NCBI RefSeq assembly: GCF_020858115.1
Contig: NZ_JACYMM010000007.1
Span: 184,803-248,802, forward strand
Source: Janthinobacterium sp. FW305-129
GTDB taxonomy: Bacteria > Pseudomonadota > Gammaproteobacteria > Burkholderiales > Burkholderiaceae_D
Direction of reading: 5' to 3'
Length of the DNA: 64,000 bases
Part shown: one piece after another, positions 8,176-18,919 of the stretch
How the letters are laid out: each line of letters starts with the position of its first letter
Numbering within the stretch: the stretch's first letter is position 1
Translations under genes and position numbers: made by a program
The notes under the pieces: generated by a model
Databases searched by the model: none
What the model was told of the DNA's origin: nothing
The model's input: only the letters and a program-made list of their open reading frames with translations

Positions 8176-9653
8176 ACAGGACAGAGGCCATGGAAACAGA
8201 CGCAGGGCAAGCGCTGCCCGCCACGCCGGAACGCCGCCAGGGCGACACCATCGCGCTGTCGGCATTTTTCGACGGCCATCCCGTGGCCACCTTCGCCATC
8301 GATACGAACCACGTGGTGACGCACTGGAACAGCGCCTGCGAGCAGTTGCTGGGCTTTACGGCCGCCGAGATGGTCGGCACGCGCGAGCACTGGAAGGCGT
8401 TTTATCCGCAGCCGCGCGCCTGCCTGGCCGACCTGCTGGTGGCCGACGATATCGCGCTCGGTGAAAATGACCTTTATCTTGGCAAGCTGAAGCGCTCCCC
8501 CGTGATCCCCGGCGCTTACGAAGCCGAGGATTTCTTTGCCGATATCGGCCCCGACGGCCACTGGCTGCACTTCACGGCGGCGCCCCTGCGCGACCGCCAG
8601 GGACGCCTGGTGGGCGCCATCGAAACCCTGCGCGACGTGAGCGAGCGGCGCCTGGCGGAACTGGCGCTGCGCAAGGCGCACGACAACCTGGAACACCTGG
8701 TGGCCAAGCGCACGGCCCAGCTGGCCGAAATGAACGAGCGCCTGGCCGACGACATCCGCCAGCGCCAGATCGCCGATCTCGAATTGCGCGAACGCAATCT
8801 TGCCCTGACGGAATTGAACAGCAAGCTGTCGCTGGCCCAGCAAAAGCTGCTGCAGTCGGAAAAGCTGGCCTCGATCGGCCAGCTGGCCGCCGGCGTGGCG
8901 CACGAAATCAACAACCCCATCGGTTATGTGTTTTCCAATGTCGGCACCCTGGAAGGCTATCTGGACGACCTGTTCAGCATGCTCGACGCCTACGAGGAAG
9001 CCGAACCGGCCGTCGCCGACCCCGTGGTGGCGGCGCGCCTGCGCGCGCTGCGCGAACAGATCGACCTCGATTTCCTGCGTACCGACATTCCCATGCTGAT
9101 GGGCGAGTCGAAGGAGGGCATCTCGCGCGTGCGCCGCATCGTGCAGGACTTGAAGGATTTTTCGCGCACGGATGCGCACCAGGAGTGGGTCTGGGCCGAT
9201 TTGCGCCAGGGCATCGATACGACGCTCAACATCGTGAACAACGAGGTCAAGTACAAGGCCGACGTGGTGCGCGAATATGGCGACATTCCCGACATCGAAT
9301 GCCAGCCTTCCGAGCTGAACCAGGTGATCATGAACCTGGTCGTCAACGCGGCCCACGCCATGGGCGAGGCGCGCGGGCGCATCACCCTGCGCACGGGCAG
9401 CGACAATGCCACGGAAGTGTGGATCGAGGTCGAGGACACGGGCGGCGGCATCGCGCCCGAACACCTGTCGCGCATCTTCGATCCCTTCTTTACCACCAAG
9501 GCCGTCGGCAAGGGCACGGGGCTGGGCCTGTCGCTGGCTTACACGACGGTGCAGAAACACCATGGCCGCATCGACGTGCGCAGCATCATCGGCCGCGGCA
9601 CCACCTTCCGCATCACCTTGCCCGTGCGCCAGGCGCAGGCCGTCGCACCATGA
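8172..9653 (+). CDS. PAS-domain sensor histidine kinase
   Basis: A 493-residue soluble kinase with no membrane segment. A PAS/PAC domain (about 30-165; [24 protein letters not shown]) is followed by a long coiled coil (165-235). A dimerisation domain follows with phospho-acceptor H244 in GVAHEINNP, then a HATPase domain with N-box [16 protein letters not shown]1 DTGGGIAP, F-box DPFFTTK and G2 GTGLGLSL. The HEINNP signature belongs to the NtrB/ZraS-like kinase class. It should phosphorylate the receivers encoded at 6132 and 9650. It overlaps both flanking genes by ATGA. The cytosolic ligand is unknown. Confidence 0.9.
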   Translation: MNRTEAMETDAGQALPATPERRQGDTIALSAFFDGHPVATFAIDTNHVVTHWNSACEQLLGFTAAEMVGTREHWKAFYPQPRACLADLLVADDIALGENDLYLGKLKRSPVIPGAYEAEDFFADIGPDGHWLHFTAAPLRDRQGRLVGAIETLRDVSERRLAELALRKAHDNLEHLVAKRTAQLAEMNERLADDIRQRQIADLELRERNLALTELNSKLSLAQQKLLQSEKLASIGQLAAGVAHEINNPIGYVFSNVGTLEGYLDDLFSMLDAYEEAEPAVADPVVAARLRALREQIDLDFLRTDIPMLMGESKEGISRVRRIVQDLKDFSRTDAHQEWVWADLRQGIDTTLNIVNNEVKYKADVVREYGDIPDIECQPSELNQVIMNLVVNAAHAMGEARGRITLRTGSDNATEVWIEVEDTGGGIAPEHLSRIFDPFFTTKAVGKGTGLGLSLAYTTVQKHHGRIDVRSIIGRGTTFRITLPVRQAQAVAP

Positions 9654-10995
9654 CCGAACAGGACAGCATGAGCATGAACACCAGTACGAGCGCCAGCGCC
9701 GCGGCCGCGCCGCCCACCATCCTGTGCGTCGACGACGAACCGAATATCCTGTCGTCGCTGCGGCGCCTGTTCCGCCCGCACGGCTACCGCGTGCTGACGG
9801 CCGACGGCGGCGCGGCCGGCCTGGCCCTGCTCGAGAGCGAGACGGTGGACCTGGTCATTTCCGACATGCGCATGCCGCACATGGATGGCGCGCAGTTCCT
9901 GGCCCAGGTGCGCCAGCGCTGGCCCGGCACCATCCGCCTGCTGCTGACCGGCTATGCCGACATCCAGTCCATCCTCGACGCCATCAACCAGGGCGAGATA
10001 TACCGCTACGTGACCAAGCCCTGGGACGAGAACGATATCGTGCTGGTGGTGCGCCACGCGCTGGAACGGCGCGCGCTGGAACAGGAAAAGCTGCGCCTGG
10101 AAGCGCTGACGGCCAGCCAGAACGTGGAGCTGCAGGCGCTCAACGCCAGCCTGGAAGCGAAGGTGGCCACGCGCACGCAGCAGCTGAAGCAGTCGCACGA
10201 CGAGGTGCAGGCGGCCAACGAGCGGCTGAAAGCCACGTTCGTGACGACCATCAAGGTATTTTCCAACCTGATCGAGATGCGCGGCGGCAAGCTGGCCGGC
10301 CATGCGCGCAGGGTGGCCGAGCTGGCGCGCAAGCTGGCGCAGGCGCTGGGCCTGGAAGGGCAGGAGGCGCGCGACGTGTTCATCGCGGCCCTGCTCAAGG
10401 ATATCGGCAAGCTCAGCCTGAGCGACGACGTGCTGGAATTGCCGGCCAGCGCCTGGACGGGCGAACAGCTGGCCGCCTTCCGCAAGCATCCGCTGCGCGC
10501 CGAACAGCTGCTGATGGCGCTCGACGAGCTGCGCGCCGTCTCCGTGATCCTGCGCTCGCAGCTCGAGCGCTTCGACGGCGGCGGTTTTCCCGATGGCCTG
10601 GTGGGCCTGGCCATTCCCATGGGCGCGCGCATCCTGGCGCTGGCGTCGGACTATGACGGCTTGCAGATCGGCGCCATGGTGCAGCGCAGCCTGCGCGCCG
10701 AGGAAGCCCGCACGCTGATCTACGACAGCGTCGGCAAGCGCTACGACCCGGCCGTGGTGGCCGCTTTCCGCAGCATCATGGAAGAGACGGAGCCGCCGGC
10801 GCGCGACCTGACCGTGCTGTCGGGCCAACTGGAGCCGGGCATGACGCTGTCGCGCGACCTGATCAGCCGCGACGGCCTGATGCTGCTGGCGGCCGAACAC
10901 GTGCTGACGGCCCGCGTGATCGCCCAGCTGCTCGATTTCGAGGGCAAGAATGGCGGGCGCCTGAGCATCCGCGTGTACGCGCCCGTGAAGGAAGC

Positions 10996-10999
<4 letters not shown>
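9650..10999 (+). CDS. Response regulator with degenerate HD-GYP domain
   Basis: A 449-residue protein: receiver at about 24-140 (VDDEPNILSSLRRLF, phospho-acceptor D72, VTKPWDE), coiled coil 145-200, an RpfG/HD-GYP-like domain 200-370, and a C-terminal small domain 380-449. Key metal-binding residues of an active c-di-GMP phosphodiesterase are lost. The HD pair reads K250-D251 (LLKDIGK), and the usual HHE before the GYP region reads S303-Q304-L305. H218 and FDGGGFPDG remain. It is probably catalytically dead and acts by protein interaction, as described for HnoD-type proteins. The start is the ATG overlapping the kinase stop; longer upstream in-frame starts lie inside the kinase gene. Confidence 0.88.
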
Positions 11000-12321
<1,322 letters not shown>

Positions 12322-12406
12322 CGTCACACCTCGCTGCCTGTACGGCATAGCTGTCATCCTGGCTGAATTATGCCTGATTCTGCCTGCCGTGGGCCGCCAT
12401 CGGCGT

Positions 12407-13078
12407 TCAGGGGGCCGGCGGCTGTTCGACGATGGCCATGCGCCGCGCGATGCGCTGCGCCGTTTGCGTGTCGCCCGCCTGTTCGGCGCGCAGGCGCTGC
12501 ACGCCCAGCCAGGCCAGCAGCGGGCGGCGCCAGCCCTGGTCCGAGGCGGTGGCGACGGCCGTGTCGAGCAATTCCGGCGTGGCGCGGCCCGAGCGCAGCA
12601 GCACGCCGGCCGCCACCAGCTGCGACAGCGGGTCCTTGATGGCCGCCACGGCGCTGGCGGCGGCCGTGTCGGATGCGGCACCGGCCGCCGCCCGCTGCGC
12701 CTCGGGCAGCAGGGCGACGTCGGCCGCCTGCGCCTTGCCGGCCAGCCAGGCCGCATACGCGCGGTCGGCGTCGTTCGCGTCCGCTTGCAGGGCGTCGAAG
12801 CCCCCGCAATCTTCGAAGGCCAGGCTGGCCACGCGCGTGGCGCAGCGCAGCAGCTCGATGCGCGCCACCAGTTCGAGCTTGCCCGTGCCCGCCACCTGGC
12901 TGCGGGCGCGCCGGAATTCCGTCTGTTCGACGAGGGCGTTGCCGCCCAGGTAGGCGGCCTGGAAGCGCTCGACGGAGCTTTGCGCATTCATCTTCCAGTC
13001 GGGCACGGGCGGGCCGCTGGAACAGGCGCCGAGCGCCGTCACGAGCAGGGCAGGCAAGAGGAACTTGATATTTATCAT
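12407..13078 (-). CDS. Lipoprotein of the MCE-transport operon
   Basis: A 223-residue lipoprotein: MINIKFLLPALLVTALGAC carries a type II signal with lipobox LGAC. The mature domain is mostly alpha-helical and Ala-rich (VERFQAAYLGGNALVEQTEFRRARSQ...; LLAWLGVQRLRAEQAGDTQTAQRIARR). No clear family match; it is not evidently the PqiC-type auxiliary lipoprotein. Its ATG overlaps the stop of the MCE gene (ATGA on the minus strand), so it belongs to that operon. It is presumably the periplasmic or outer-membrane part of the system. Start chosen at 13078 since it begins the signal peptide. Confidence 0.75.
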   Translation of the reverse strand: MINIKFLLPALLVTALGACSSGPPVPDWKMNAQSSVERFQAAYLGGNALVEQTEFRRARSQVAGTGKLELVARIELLRCATRVASLAFEDCGGFDALQADANDADRAYAAWLAGKAQAADVALLPEAQRAAAGAASDTAAASAVAAIKDPLSQLVAAGVLLRSGRATPELLDTAVATASDQGWRRPLLAWLGVQRLRAEQAGDTQTAQRIARRMAIVEQPPAP

Positions 13079-14106
13079 GGCAGTTTGATCTCCGGATTGC
13101 GCTTGAACGGCCATTTGCGGTTGATTTCATTGACCAGCTGCTCGACCTTGCGCAGATTGCTTTCCACGTCCGCGCGCAGCGGGCCCAGGTCGGCCGTCGC
13201 CGCCCTGGCGTTGGCGCCCACGGCTTGCGCCTCGACCAGCACGGCATCGACTTTTTTCAGGCTGGCGCGCGTGTCGGCCAGCAGGGCGTTCAGCTGCACG
13301 ATGGTGGCCTGCGCATCCGTCATGACGCCCTTGTCGCCGAACACGCGCGTATCGGCGTTGGCCACCAGGCCATCCGTGCGGCGCGCCAGCTGGTCCGCAG
13401 TCAGCAGCAGGGCATTGGCCCGCTCGACCAGCAGGCGCGACTGCTTGTCGTCGCCCGTCAGCAAGCCCATGGCGCCGCCCGGGCCGCTCAGCTTGCCCGT
13501 CACGGCCTGCACGTTGCGCAAGGTGCCGTCGAGGGCGGAATCGCTGCCCGTCAGGCTGGCCACGTTGTTGAGCAAATCCTTGGCGGCGGCCAGCAGGCGG
13601 GGGATTTCCGCCGCCATGTCGCCCACCAGCAAGTCGCGCGTAGCGTCGTCGGGCAGCGGCGGGTCCGTCAGGATGCCGCTGTAGGCGCGCAGCTTGGCGC
13701 CGCCGACGATGCCCCGCTCGAGGGTGAAGATGGAGCTGCTGCGCAGCCAGTGCGCATCCTTGCGCGGCACGTCGACGATGACGCGAGCCTTGCCGTCCGG
13801 CGCCAGTTCGATGCGCTGCACGCGGCCGATGGGAAAGCCGGAAAAGGTCAGGTCGGCACCCACGCCCACGCCGTCCGAATCGTCGGTCGTCAGCACGAGG
13901 GTTTGCGTTGCCTCAAAGGCGCCGCGCGCATACATCAGGTAGACGACGGAGCCGACCACGAGCACGAACATGAAGACGAGCAGGATGGCCGCCTTCAGTT
14001 CGGCGTGGCGCACGGGCGGCGGGGCGGGCAGCACGGCGTCTGGCGTGGCACCGGCGGGGGCCGTGACGTCGACCTGGTCGGGATTGGGGGGCTGGCTCTG
14101 GCTCAT
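13075..14106 (-). CDS. MlaD/MCE-domain protein
   Basis: A 343-residue protein with a Pro-rich cytoplasmic N-terminus, one membrane helix (about 38-60, AILLVFMFVLVVGSVVYLMY) and an MCE domain (TDDSDGVGVGADLTFSGFPIGRVQRIEL, typical GxxVxxxGxxVGxV-like signature). A long periplasmic helical tail (LLVERANALLLTADQLARRTDGL...) follows. MCE proteins form hexameric lipid-binding tunnels in trans-envelope lipid transport. It lies between a MlaE-like permease and a lipoprotein. Start is uncertain: an ATG at 14163 overlaps the permease stop as TGATG and would add 19 residues; 14106 has GAGAG upstream. Confidence 0.85.
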   Translation of the reverse strand: MSQSQPPNPDQVDVTAPAGATPDAVLPAPPPVRHAELKAAILLVFMFVLVVGSVVYLMYARGAFEATQTLVLTTDDSDGVGVGADLTFSGFPIGRVQRIELAPDGKARVIVDVPRKDAHWLRSSSIFTLERGIVGGAKLRAYSGILTDPPLPDDATRDLLVGDMAAEIPRLLAAAKDLLNNVASLTGSDSALDGTLRNVQAVTGKLSGPGGAMGLLTGDDKQSRLLVERANALLLTADQLARRTDGLVANADTRVFGDKGVMTDAQATIVQLNALLADTRASLKKVDAVLVEAQAVGANARAATADLGPLRADVESNLRKVEQLVNEINRKWPFKRNPEIKLP

Positions 14107-14162
14107 GGATTCTGGCTCTCGTATGGGTGGTTCGGGGATCGCTGGCGGTGGCGGGCGGGGCA

Positions 14163-14981
14163 TCAGTAGTAATTGCCCATCAGCGAAGCCACTTCGATCA
14201 GCAGGATGACGGAAAACAGGCGCAGCATTTCGGACAGGCCGTGCGCGGCCCACAGGCGGTTGCGCCGGCCGTGCGGCTCTTCCGGATAATACGAGGACGC
14301 CAGCGGGATCAGGGCCACGGCAAAGCTGAAGAAGATGACCTTGAGCATCAGGATCAGGGCCACGGCCGGATTGAAGATTTGCCCCACCACCCGCGTGTAG
14401 CCTTGCAGCGCCCACGGCGTAAAACCGTAGATCGTCAGGTAGGCGAGGATCAGCGAGCTGACGCAGCTGACGATGGCCAGCATCCACACGGCGAAGATGC
14501 CCGACATGACACGCGGAAAGTATTCGCGGCGCAGCAGGTCGACGCCCTGGCGCTGCATGGTGTCGAGCATGCCGGACGAGCGCATTTGCGCAAACGCAAT
14601 GCCGTCGGGCAGGGTCAGGCGCAGCGCGACGAACAGGGCGGCCGTCAGCGGTATCAGTTCCAGCACCAGCACGCGCACCACCATTTCCAGCGCATAGCGC
14701 GACAGGCCGTAGCTTTGCGCGCTGACGACGACGATGCGTATCAGCACCAGGCTGACGAGCGCGCAGGCGACGCTGAACCACACGAGATTGGGCGCCGTGT
14801 TCGTTACCAGGCGGTGCGCGAGGATGGGGCGGTTGTCGCGGTTATAGCTCGATGGCGACAGGGCCAGCGAAAACACGAGAATGGCGAAATGCAGCATGCG
14901 CCACCAGCTGACCAGCCAGGCCATGGTGGCCCGGTGCAGGCGGCGCAGGCTGATGATGAGGGAGACGGATAGGGTCATCAT
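14163..14981 (-). CDS. MlaE-family ABC transporter permease
   Basis: A 272-residue membrane protein with five or six helices and the MlaE-family core: RVLVLELIPLTAALFVALRL, then the cytoplasmic coupling segment (FAQMRSSGMLDTMQRQGVDLLRREYFPRVMSG), and the terminal LIEVASLMGNYY. Such permeases normally pair with an ATPase (MlaF) to move phospholipids between membranes. No ATP-binding gene is present in this operon. Two consecutive ATGs (14981, 14978) could both serve as start. The stop overlaps a possible alternative start of the MCE gene. Confidence 0.85.
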   Translation of the reverse strand: MMTLSVSLIISLRRLHRATMAWLVSWWRMLHFAILVFSLALSPSSYNRDNRPILAHRLVTNTAPNLVWFSVACALVSLVLIRIVVVSAQSYGLSRYALEMVVRVLVLELIPLTAALFVALRLTLPDGIAFAQMRSSGMLDTMQRQGVDLLRREYFPRVMSGIFAVWMLAIVSCVSSLILAYLTIYGFTPWALQGYTRVVGQIFNPAVALILMLKVIFFSFAVALIPLASSYYPEEPHGRRNRLWAAHGLSEMLRLFSVILLIEVASLMGNYY

Positions 14982-15028
14982 GGCATCTTAACATCAGCCC
15001 GCCCGCCGGGCACGTCAGGCGTGCGCGC

Positions 15029-15352
15029 CTATTCGAACAGGGCGAAGCCGGCCATGACGACCATCAGCACGGCGATGTATTGCATCGGGATCCAGAACAG
15101 GGTGTGGCGCTTGCGCAGGATCACTCTTTCCTGCGTGGCCGGGTCGATCAGTTCGCGGCCTGGCGCGCTGTTCAGGCGCACGCCCGCATACCAGCTGGCG
15201 GCCGCTGCCAGCAGGAAGGCCAGCGCCAGGGGCCAGGCGTGGCTCTTCGTGTAGGCCTCGCCCAGGGTGGCGCCAAACAGCGCCTGTGCGGCCATGACAA
15301 CGATCAAACAGATGAGGGGGGCGAGTATGCCGAAGCCTTGCCAGATAAGCAT
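15029..15352 (-). CDS. Small three-helix membrane protein
   Basis: A 107-residue protein with three predicted membrane helices (FGILAPLICLIVVMAAQALFG; WPLALAFLLAAAASWYAGV; MQYIAVLMVVMAGFALF) and a short soluble loop (NSAPGRELIDPATQERVILRKRHTLF) between the second and third. The ATG at 15352 has GGAGA nine bases upstream; a longer in-frame form from 15439 lacks such a site. It lies 47 bp upstream of the MlaE-like permease on the same strand and may be co-transcribed. No family assigned. Confidence 0.7.
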   Translation of the reverse strand: MLIWQGFGILAPLICLIVVMAAQALFGATLGEAYTKSHAWPLALAFLLAAAASWYAGVRLNSAPGRELIDPATQERVILRKRHTLFWIPMQYIAVLMVVMAGFALFE

Positions 15353-15476
15353 AAAAATTCTCCAGGGGGATTGAGGGATCCCGCGGCGGGTGGCGGCGGC
15401 TGCGCGCGGCGGGGGTGCGGATTTTATCAGACTTATCAAAAAGAAAGTTTCTTTTCGGCACTATTGTGCGCCCCTG

Positions 15477-16352
15477 TCAGACGGCGCTGGCGGTACCCAC
15501 GCTGGCGATGATGGCGTCGGCCGCCGCGCGCACGCGGGCCGAGCGGTTCAGGTCCGCATGCATGACCAGCCACACGTCGTAGCTTTCCGCCCGCTCGGGC
15601 CAGATGCGCACCAGCTGCGGGTCGATGTCGCCCAGGTGGGTGGCCAGCTCGGCCACACCCAGCCCCGCGCGCGTGGCTTCCTGCAGCATCGCTGCCGAAT
15701 TGACTTCCATGGCGACCCGGGCGTTGGCGACGGGCTCGCCGGCGATTTTCTCCGCATGGCGCGGCGTCACGGAATGGTGGTAGATGACGATGTCGTGGCC
15801 GGCCAGCGCCGTGCCGCGCACGGGTTCGCCCCGTTCGGCCAGATAGGTTTTCGATGCATACAGGCCCAGGCTGCGCTTGACCAGGTGGCGCGAGATCAGG
15901 TCCGGGTCGGTGGGGCGCACGCCGCGCACGGCCAGGTCCGCTTCGCGCCGCGTCAGGCTGGCCAGCGCGGGCGCCACGTTGAGCACGATGCGGATGTCCG
16001 GGTGGGCCGCGTGCAGCCGCTGCATGGCGCGGATGACGAAATGGCTGGCCATGGTGTCCGTCGTGGCCACGCGCACCAGGCCGCTTAAACGGTTGTCGAC
16101 GCCCTGCATCTCGCGCTGCAGCTTGTCGGCCGCCCGCTCCATCGCTTCGGCCGCCGTGAGCGCCAGTTCGCCGGCCGGCGTGGGCACGTAGCCCGACGGC
16201 GTGCGCAGGAACAGGGTGGCGCCCAGCGACGCTTCCAGCGCGGCCAGGCGGCGCCCGCACGTGGCCTGGTCGATGCACAGCAGGGCGGCCGCGCCGCGCA
16301 GGGTGCCGGCCCGGCCGATGGCCAGAAAGATGCGCGCGTTATCCCAATCCAA
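15477..16352 (-). CDS. LysR-family transcriptional regulator
   Basis: A complete 291-residue LysR protein: winged HTH at about 1-60 (FLAIGRAGTLRGAAALLCIDQATCGRRLAALE) and an effector-binding domain from about 88 (LSGLVRVATTDTMASHFVIRAMQRLHAAHPDIRIVL). It is divergent from the MFS efflux gene at 16472. The 119-bp gap contains the dyad TGATGCA-TTTT-TGCATCA (16376-16393), which fits the T-N11-A LysR-box rule. It probably controls the transporter and itself. Inducer unknown. Confidence 0.9.
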   Translation of the reverse strand: MDWDNARIFLAIGRAGTLRGAAALLCIDQATCGRRLAALEASLGATLFLRTPSGYVPTPAGELALTAAEAMERAADKLQREMQGVDNRLSGLVRVATTDTMASHFVIRAMQRLHAAHPDIRIVLNVAPALASLTRREADLAVRGVRPTDPDLISRHLVKRSLGLYASKTYLAERGEPVRGTALAGHDIVIYHHSVTPRHAEKIAGEPVANARVAMEVNSAAMLQEATRAGLGVAELATHLGDIDPQLVRIWPERAESYDVWLVMHADLNRSARVRAAADAIIASVGTASAV

Positions 16353-16375
16353 GCTGCTTCTCCTGTTTTATATGG

Positions 16376-16393
16376 TGATGCATTTTTGCATCA
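16376..16393. promoter_or_regulatory. Putative LysR operator between divergent LysR and MFS genes
   Basis: Perfect inverted repeat TGATGCA-TTTT-TGCATCA, which contains a T-N11-A core. It lies 24 bp from the LysR start and 79 bp from the MFS start, the usual site for a LysR recognition element. Assignment is by position and symmetry only. Confidence 0.5.
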
Positions 16394-16471
16394 GTGTGCC
16401 GAGTTTATGCCTGTTTACCGCATCGCGCAACGCTCGCATAATGGCTGCCCCCTGTTACTGCAAGGAGTACC

Positions 16472-17833
16472 ATGACTGCCCCCACACCGCACCGCGCCAG
16501 CGGCTTGATCCTGCTGACCCTGGCCTTCGGCTTCGTCATGGCCATGCTCGACGTCACGGCCGTCAACGTGGCGCTGTCCGATATCGCGCTGGACTTGAAT
16601 ATTCCGCTGACGGGCCTGGTCTGGGTGGTTGATGGCTACACCTTGACGTTTGCCGCGCTGCTGCTGGCCGGCGGCGCGCTGGCCGACCGCTACGGGCCGA
16701 AAGCCGTGTACCAGGGCGGCCTCGCCGTCTTCATCCTCGGCTCGGTGCTGTGCGGCGCCGCGCCCGACGGGCATTTTTTGACGGCGGCGCGCCTGCTGCA
16801 GGGCGCGGGCGCGGCCCTGTTCATGCCCAGCTCGCTCAGCCTGCTCACGCACAGCTTTGAAGACGAGCGCGAGCGCACGCGCATGCTCGGCGCCTGGTCG
16901 GCGCTGGTGGGCGTGGCCGGTGCGTCCGGCCCCCTGATCGGCGGCATCCTCGTGCACCAGTTCGGCTGGCGCAGCGTCTTCTGGGTCAACGTGCCGCTGG
17001 GCGTGCTGGCCATCGTCATGGCGCAGCTGCTCTTGGTGGCGCCGGCGCGCCAGCCGCGCGATCTGTCTCTGTTCAGCCATGCGCTCGGCGTGGCGGCGCT
17101 GGCGGGCCTGAGTTTCGTGCTGATCGAAGGGCCCGTGCTGGGCTGGCTGTCGCCGGGCGTGCTGGCGGCGGGCGCCTTGACGGTGCTGTCGGCCTGGCAA
17201 TTGCTGCGGCACGAGCATCCGCTGTTGCCGCGTGAACTGTTTCACAGCAGCAGCTTTGGCGCGGCCAATGGCGTGGGTTTCCTGATCAATTTCTGCGTGT
17301 TCGGCCAGTTGTTCTTATTGAGCCTGTTTTTGCAGCAGTCGGGCGGCGCCGATGCCCTGCAGTCGGGCTTGCGCCTGTTGCCCATGATGGCGGCCTATAC
17401 GGTGGGAAACTTTATGGCGGGAAGTATTGCGGCGCGTCATGGCACGCGCCTGCCCATGCTGCTAGGCTTGCTGGTGGGTGCCGTCATGGCCTTGCTGCTG
17501 ATGGGCTTGCGTCCGGGCACGCCATATGGCTGGCTGGCGCTGGGCACGGCCGTCATGAATGTGGCCATCGGCATCGCCATTCCCGCCATGACGGCCACCG
17601 TGATGCGGGTGGCCGGCAAGCGGCATGCGAACAGCGCGGCGGCGGCCCTGAATGCGAACCGGCAAATCGGCGCGCTGGTGGGCGTGGCGCTGATCGGCAG
17701 CATCCTGCATATGCTGCCCGACTGGTCGCTGCGCCTGCCGCTGGCTTACGCGACGATCGCCGCCGCGTATGGCCTGGCGGCGGGCCTCGTCTACCGGCAC
17801 GTGCATGTGCCGAAGGCCGTGGCCGCCGCCTGA
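16472..17833 (+). CDS. MFS drug-efflux transporter, DHA2 type (14 helices)
   Basis: A 453-residue permease with about 14 membrane helices. DHA2 (EmrB/QacA) marks include LDVTAVNVALSDIALDLNIPLTGLVWVVDGYTLTFA in helices 1-2, the motif A region GGALADRYGPKAVY, and motif C-like GVAGASGPLIGGILV in helix 5. It should export hydrophobic compounds by proton antiport across the inner membrane. AAGGAG precedes the ATG. The divergent LysR gene is the likely regulator. It ends 7 bp before the converging ribB stop. The substrate cannot be predicted. Confidence 0.88.
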   Translation: MTAPTPHRASGLILLTLAFGFVMAMLDVTAVNVALSDIALDLNIPLTGLVWVVDGYTLTFAALLLAGGALADRYGPKAVYQGGLAVFILGSVLCGAAPDGHFLTAARLLQGAGAALFMPSSLSLLTHSFEDERERTRMLGAWSALVGVAGASGPLIGGILVHQFGWRSVFWVNVPLGVLAIVMAQLLLVAPARQPRDLSLFSHALGVAALAGLSFVLIEGPVLGWLSPGVLAAGALTVLSAWQLLRHEHPLLPRELFHSSSFGAANGVGFLINFCVFGQLFLLSLFLQQSGGADALQSGLRLLPMMAAYTVGNFMAGSIAARHGTRLPMLLGLLVGAVMALLLMGLRPGTPYGWLALGTAVMNVAIGIAIPAMTATVMRVAGKRHANSAAAALNANRQIGALVGVALIGSILHMLPDWSLRLPLAYATIAAAYGLAAGLVYRHVHVPKAVAAA

Positions 17834-17840
17834 AGCAGGC

Positions 17841-18488
17841 TTACTGTTCGCGCGTGCTGCGCCACTCCACCAGTTCTTCGATGGTCAGAATCGGCATGCC
17901 GTGCAGTTCGGCGAAGCGCTCGATATCGTCGCCGCGCATCATGGTGCCGTCCGGGTTCATCAGTTCGCACAGCACGGCGGCCGGGTTCAGGCCCGCCATG
18001 CGCGACAGGTCGACGGAGCCTTCCGTGTGGCCACGGCGCTCGAGCACGCCGCCGGGCGCGGCGCGCAGGGGGAAGACGTGGCCGGGGCGCACCAGGTCGG
18101 CGGGCTTGGCATTTGGCGCGATGGCGGCGCGGATGGTGGTGACCCTGTCGGCGGCCGACACGCCCGTCGTGACGCCGTCGCGCGCCTCGATGGAGACGGT
18201 AAACGGCGTACCGTAGCGGCTGCCGTTGTCGGACGACATGGGCGGCAATTCCAGCTTGCTGACGACGTCCGTGGGCAGGCACAGGCAGACGATGCCGCTG
18301 CATTCGCGGATCAGCAGGGCCATGGTTTCGTTCGTGAGTTTCTCGGCAGACAGGATCAGGTCGGCTTCGTTTTCACGGTCGAAATCGTCGAGCAGGATGA
18401 CGGGGATGCCGGCGCGCATGGCGGCCAGGGCGGACTGGATGCGACCTTCCAGGTCGTTGGAAAGCAGGGTATAGCTGTTGACTAACAT
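17841..18488 (-). CDS. ribB: 3,4-dihydroxy-2-butanone 4-phosphate synthase
   Basis: A 215-residue enzyme that converts ribulose 5-phosphate to 3,4-dihydroxy-2-butanone 4-phosphate plus formate in riboflavin synthesis. Signatures: [16 protein letters not shown] (acidic metal-binding loop), [40 protein letters not shown] and HTEGSVDL. It is the stand-alone RibB form; the GTP-cyclohydrolase II domain found in RibBA is absent. ATG at 18488 follows a GAGGAG site. The FMN riboswitch at 18590-18731 lies 100 bp upstream and should repress it when FMN is plentiful. Confidence 0.95.
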   Translation of the reverse strand: MLVNSYTLLSNDLEGRIQSALAAMRAGIPVILLDDFDRENEADLILSAEKLTNETMALLIRECSGIVCLCLPTDVVSKLELPPMSSDNGSRYGTPFTVSIEARDGVTTGVSAADRVTTIRAAIAPNAKPADLVRPGHVFPLRAAPGGVLERRGHTEGSVDLSRMAGLNPAAVLCELMNPDGTMMRGDDIERFAELHGMPILTIEELVEWRSTREQ

Positions 18489-18589
18489 GGTGAAACGCTC
18501 CTCGCATAGGCGAAAAACGCTGCAGGGCAAGCGAATAGACGCAGCCGGCCGCATCGACAGGTCGATGGGACATCGCGTTTACTGCACAT

Positions 18590-18731
18590 CTTCTTTCATC
18601 CGGACTATACCGTCGGCTCTGGAGTCACACCAGATCTGCTGACCTCGCCAGGCGGTGCCTGGAAAGCGCTCGCGGGCTTGACCGTTGCCGGTCTTACCGC
18701 CGGTGGGGAATCGCACCCCGCCCCGAAGACG
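18590..18731 (-). promoter_or_regulatory. FMN riboswitch (RFN element)
   Basis: Read on the minus strand, this contains the conserved RFN blocks: GGGGCGGGGTGCGATTCCC, ACCGGCGGTAAGACCGG, a variable stem, CGAGGTCAGCAGATCTGGTG, CCAGAGCCGACGGTATAGTC and CGGATGAAAGAAG. These match the FMN-binding aptamer in order and spacing. It precedes ribB by about 100 bases, the standard arrangement for FMN feedback control by termination or ribosome-site sequestration. I did not fold the expression platform. Confidence 0.93.
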
Positions 18732-18919
18732 TATTGTTGTGCCGGTCCACATGACCGGCGGCAATACTTTAGCACAATTGAAAAAACCTGGCAGGACACT
18801 GTTGAGTTTGTCATTCGGCAAAGTTGCCTGGGAAAAGCGGTTTTTCCTAAGCTGTTTTTAATGGCGGAAACAGAATTTCAGTGTAAGGTATGGCTACTGA
18901 ATCTTACCGTTGAGAATAC

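Noticed and set aside
9185..9649. In-frame upstream extension of the HD-GYP regulator into the kinase gene
   Set aside because: The ATGA overlap at 9650 and the receiver-domain start fit the conserved architecture; the extension is just another frame of the kinase catalytic domain.
15440..15476. AT-rich palindrome (AAAAGAAAGTTTCTTTT) after the second LysR gene
   Set aside because: Weak, loopless A/T pairing; could aid termination but is not convincing as an operator or terminator.
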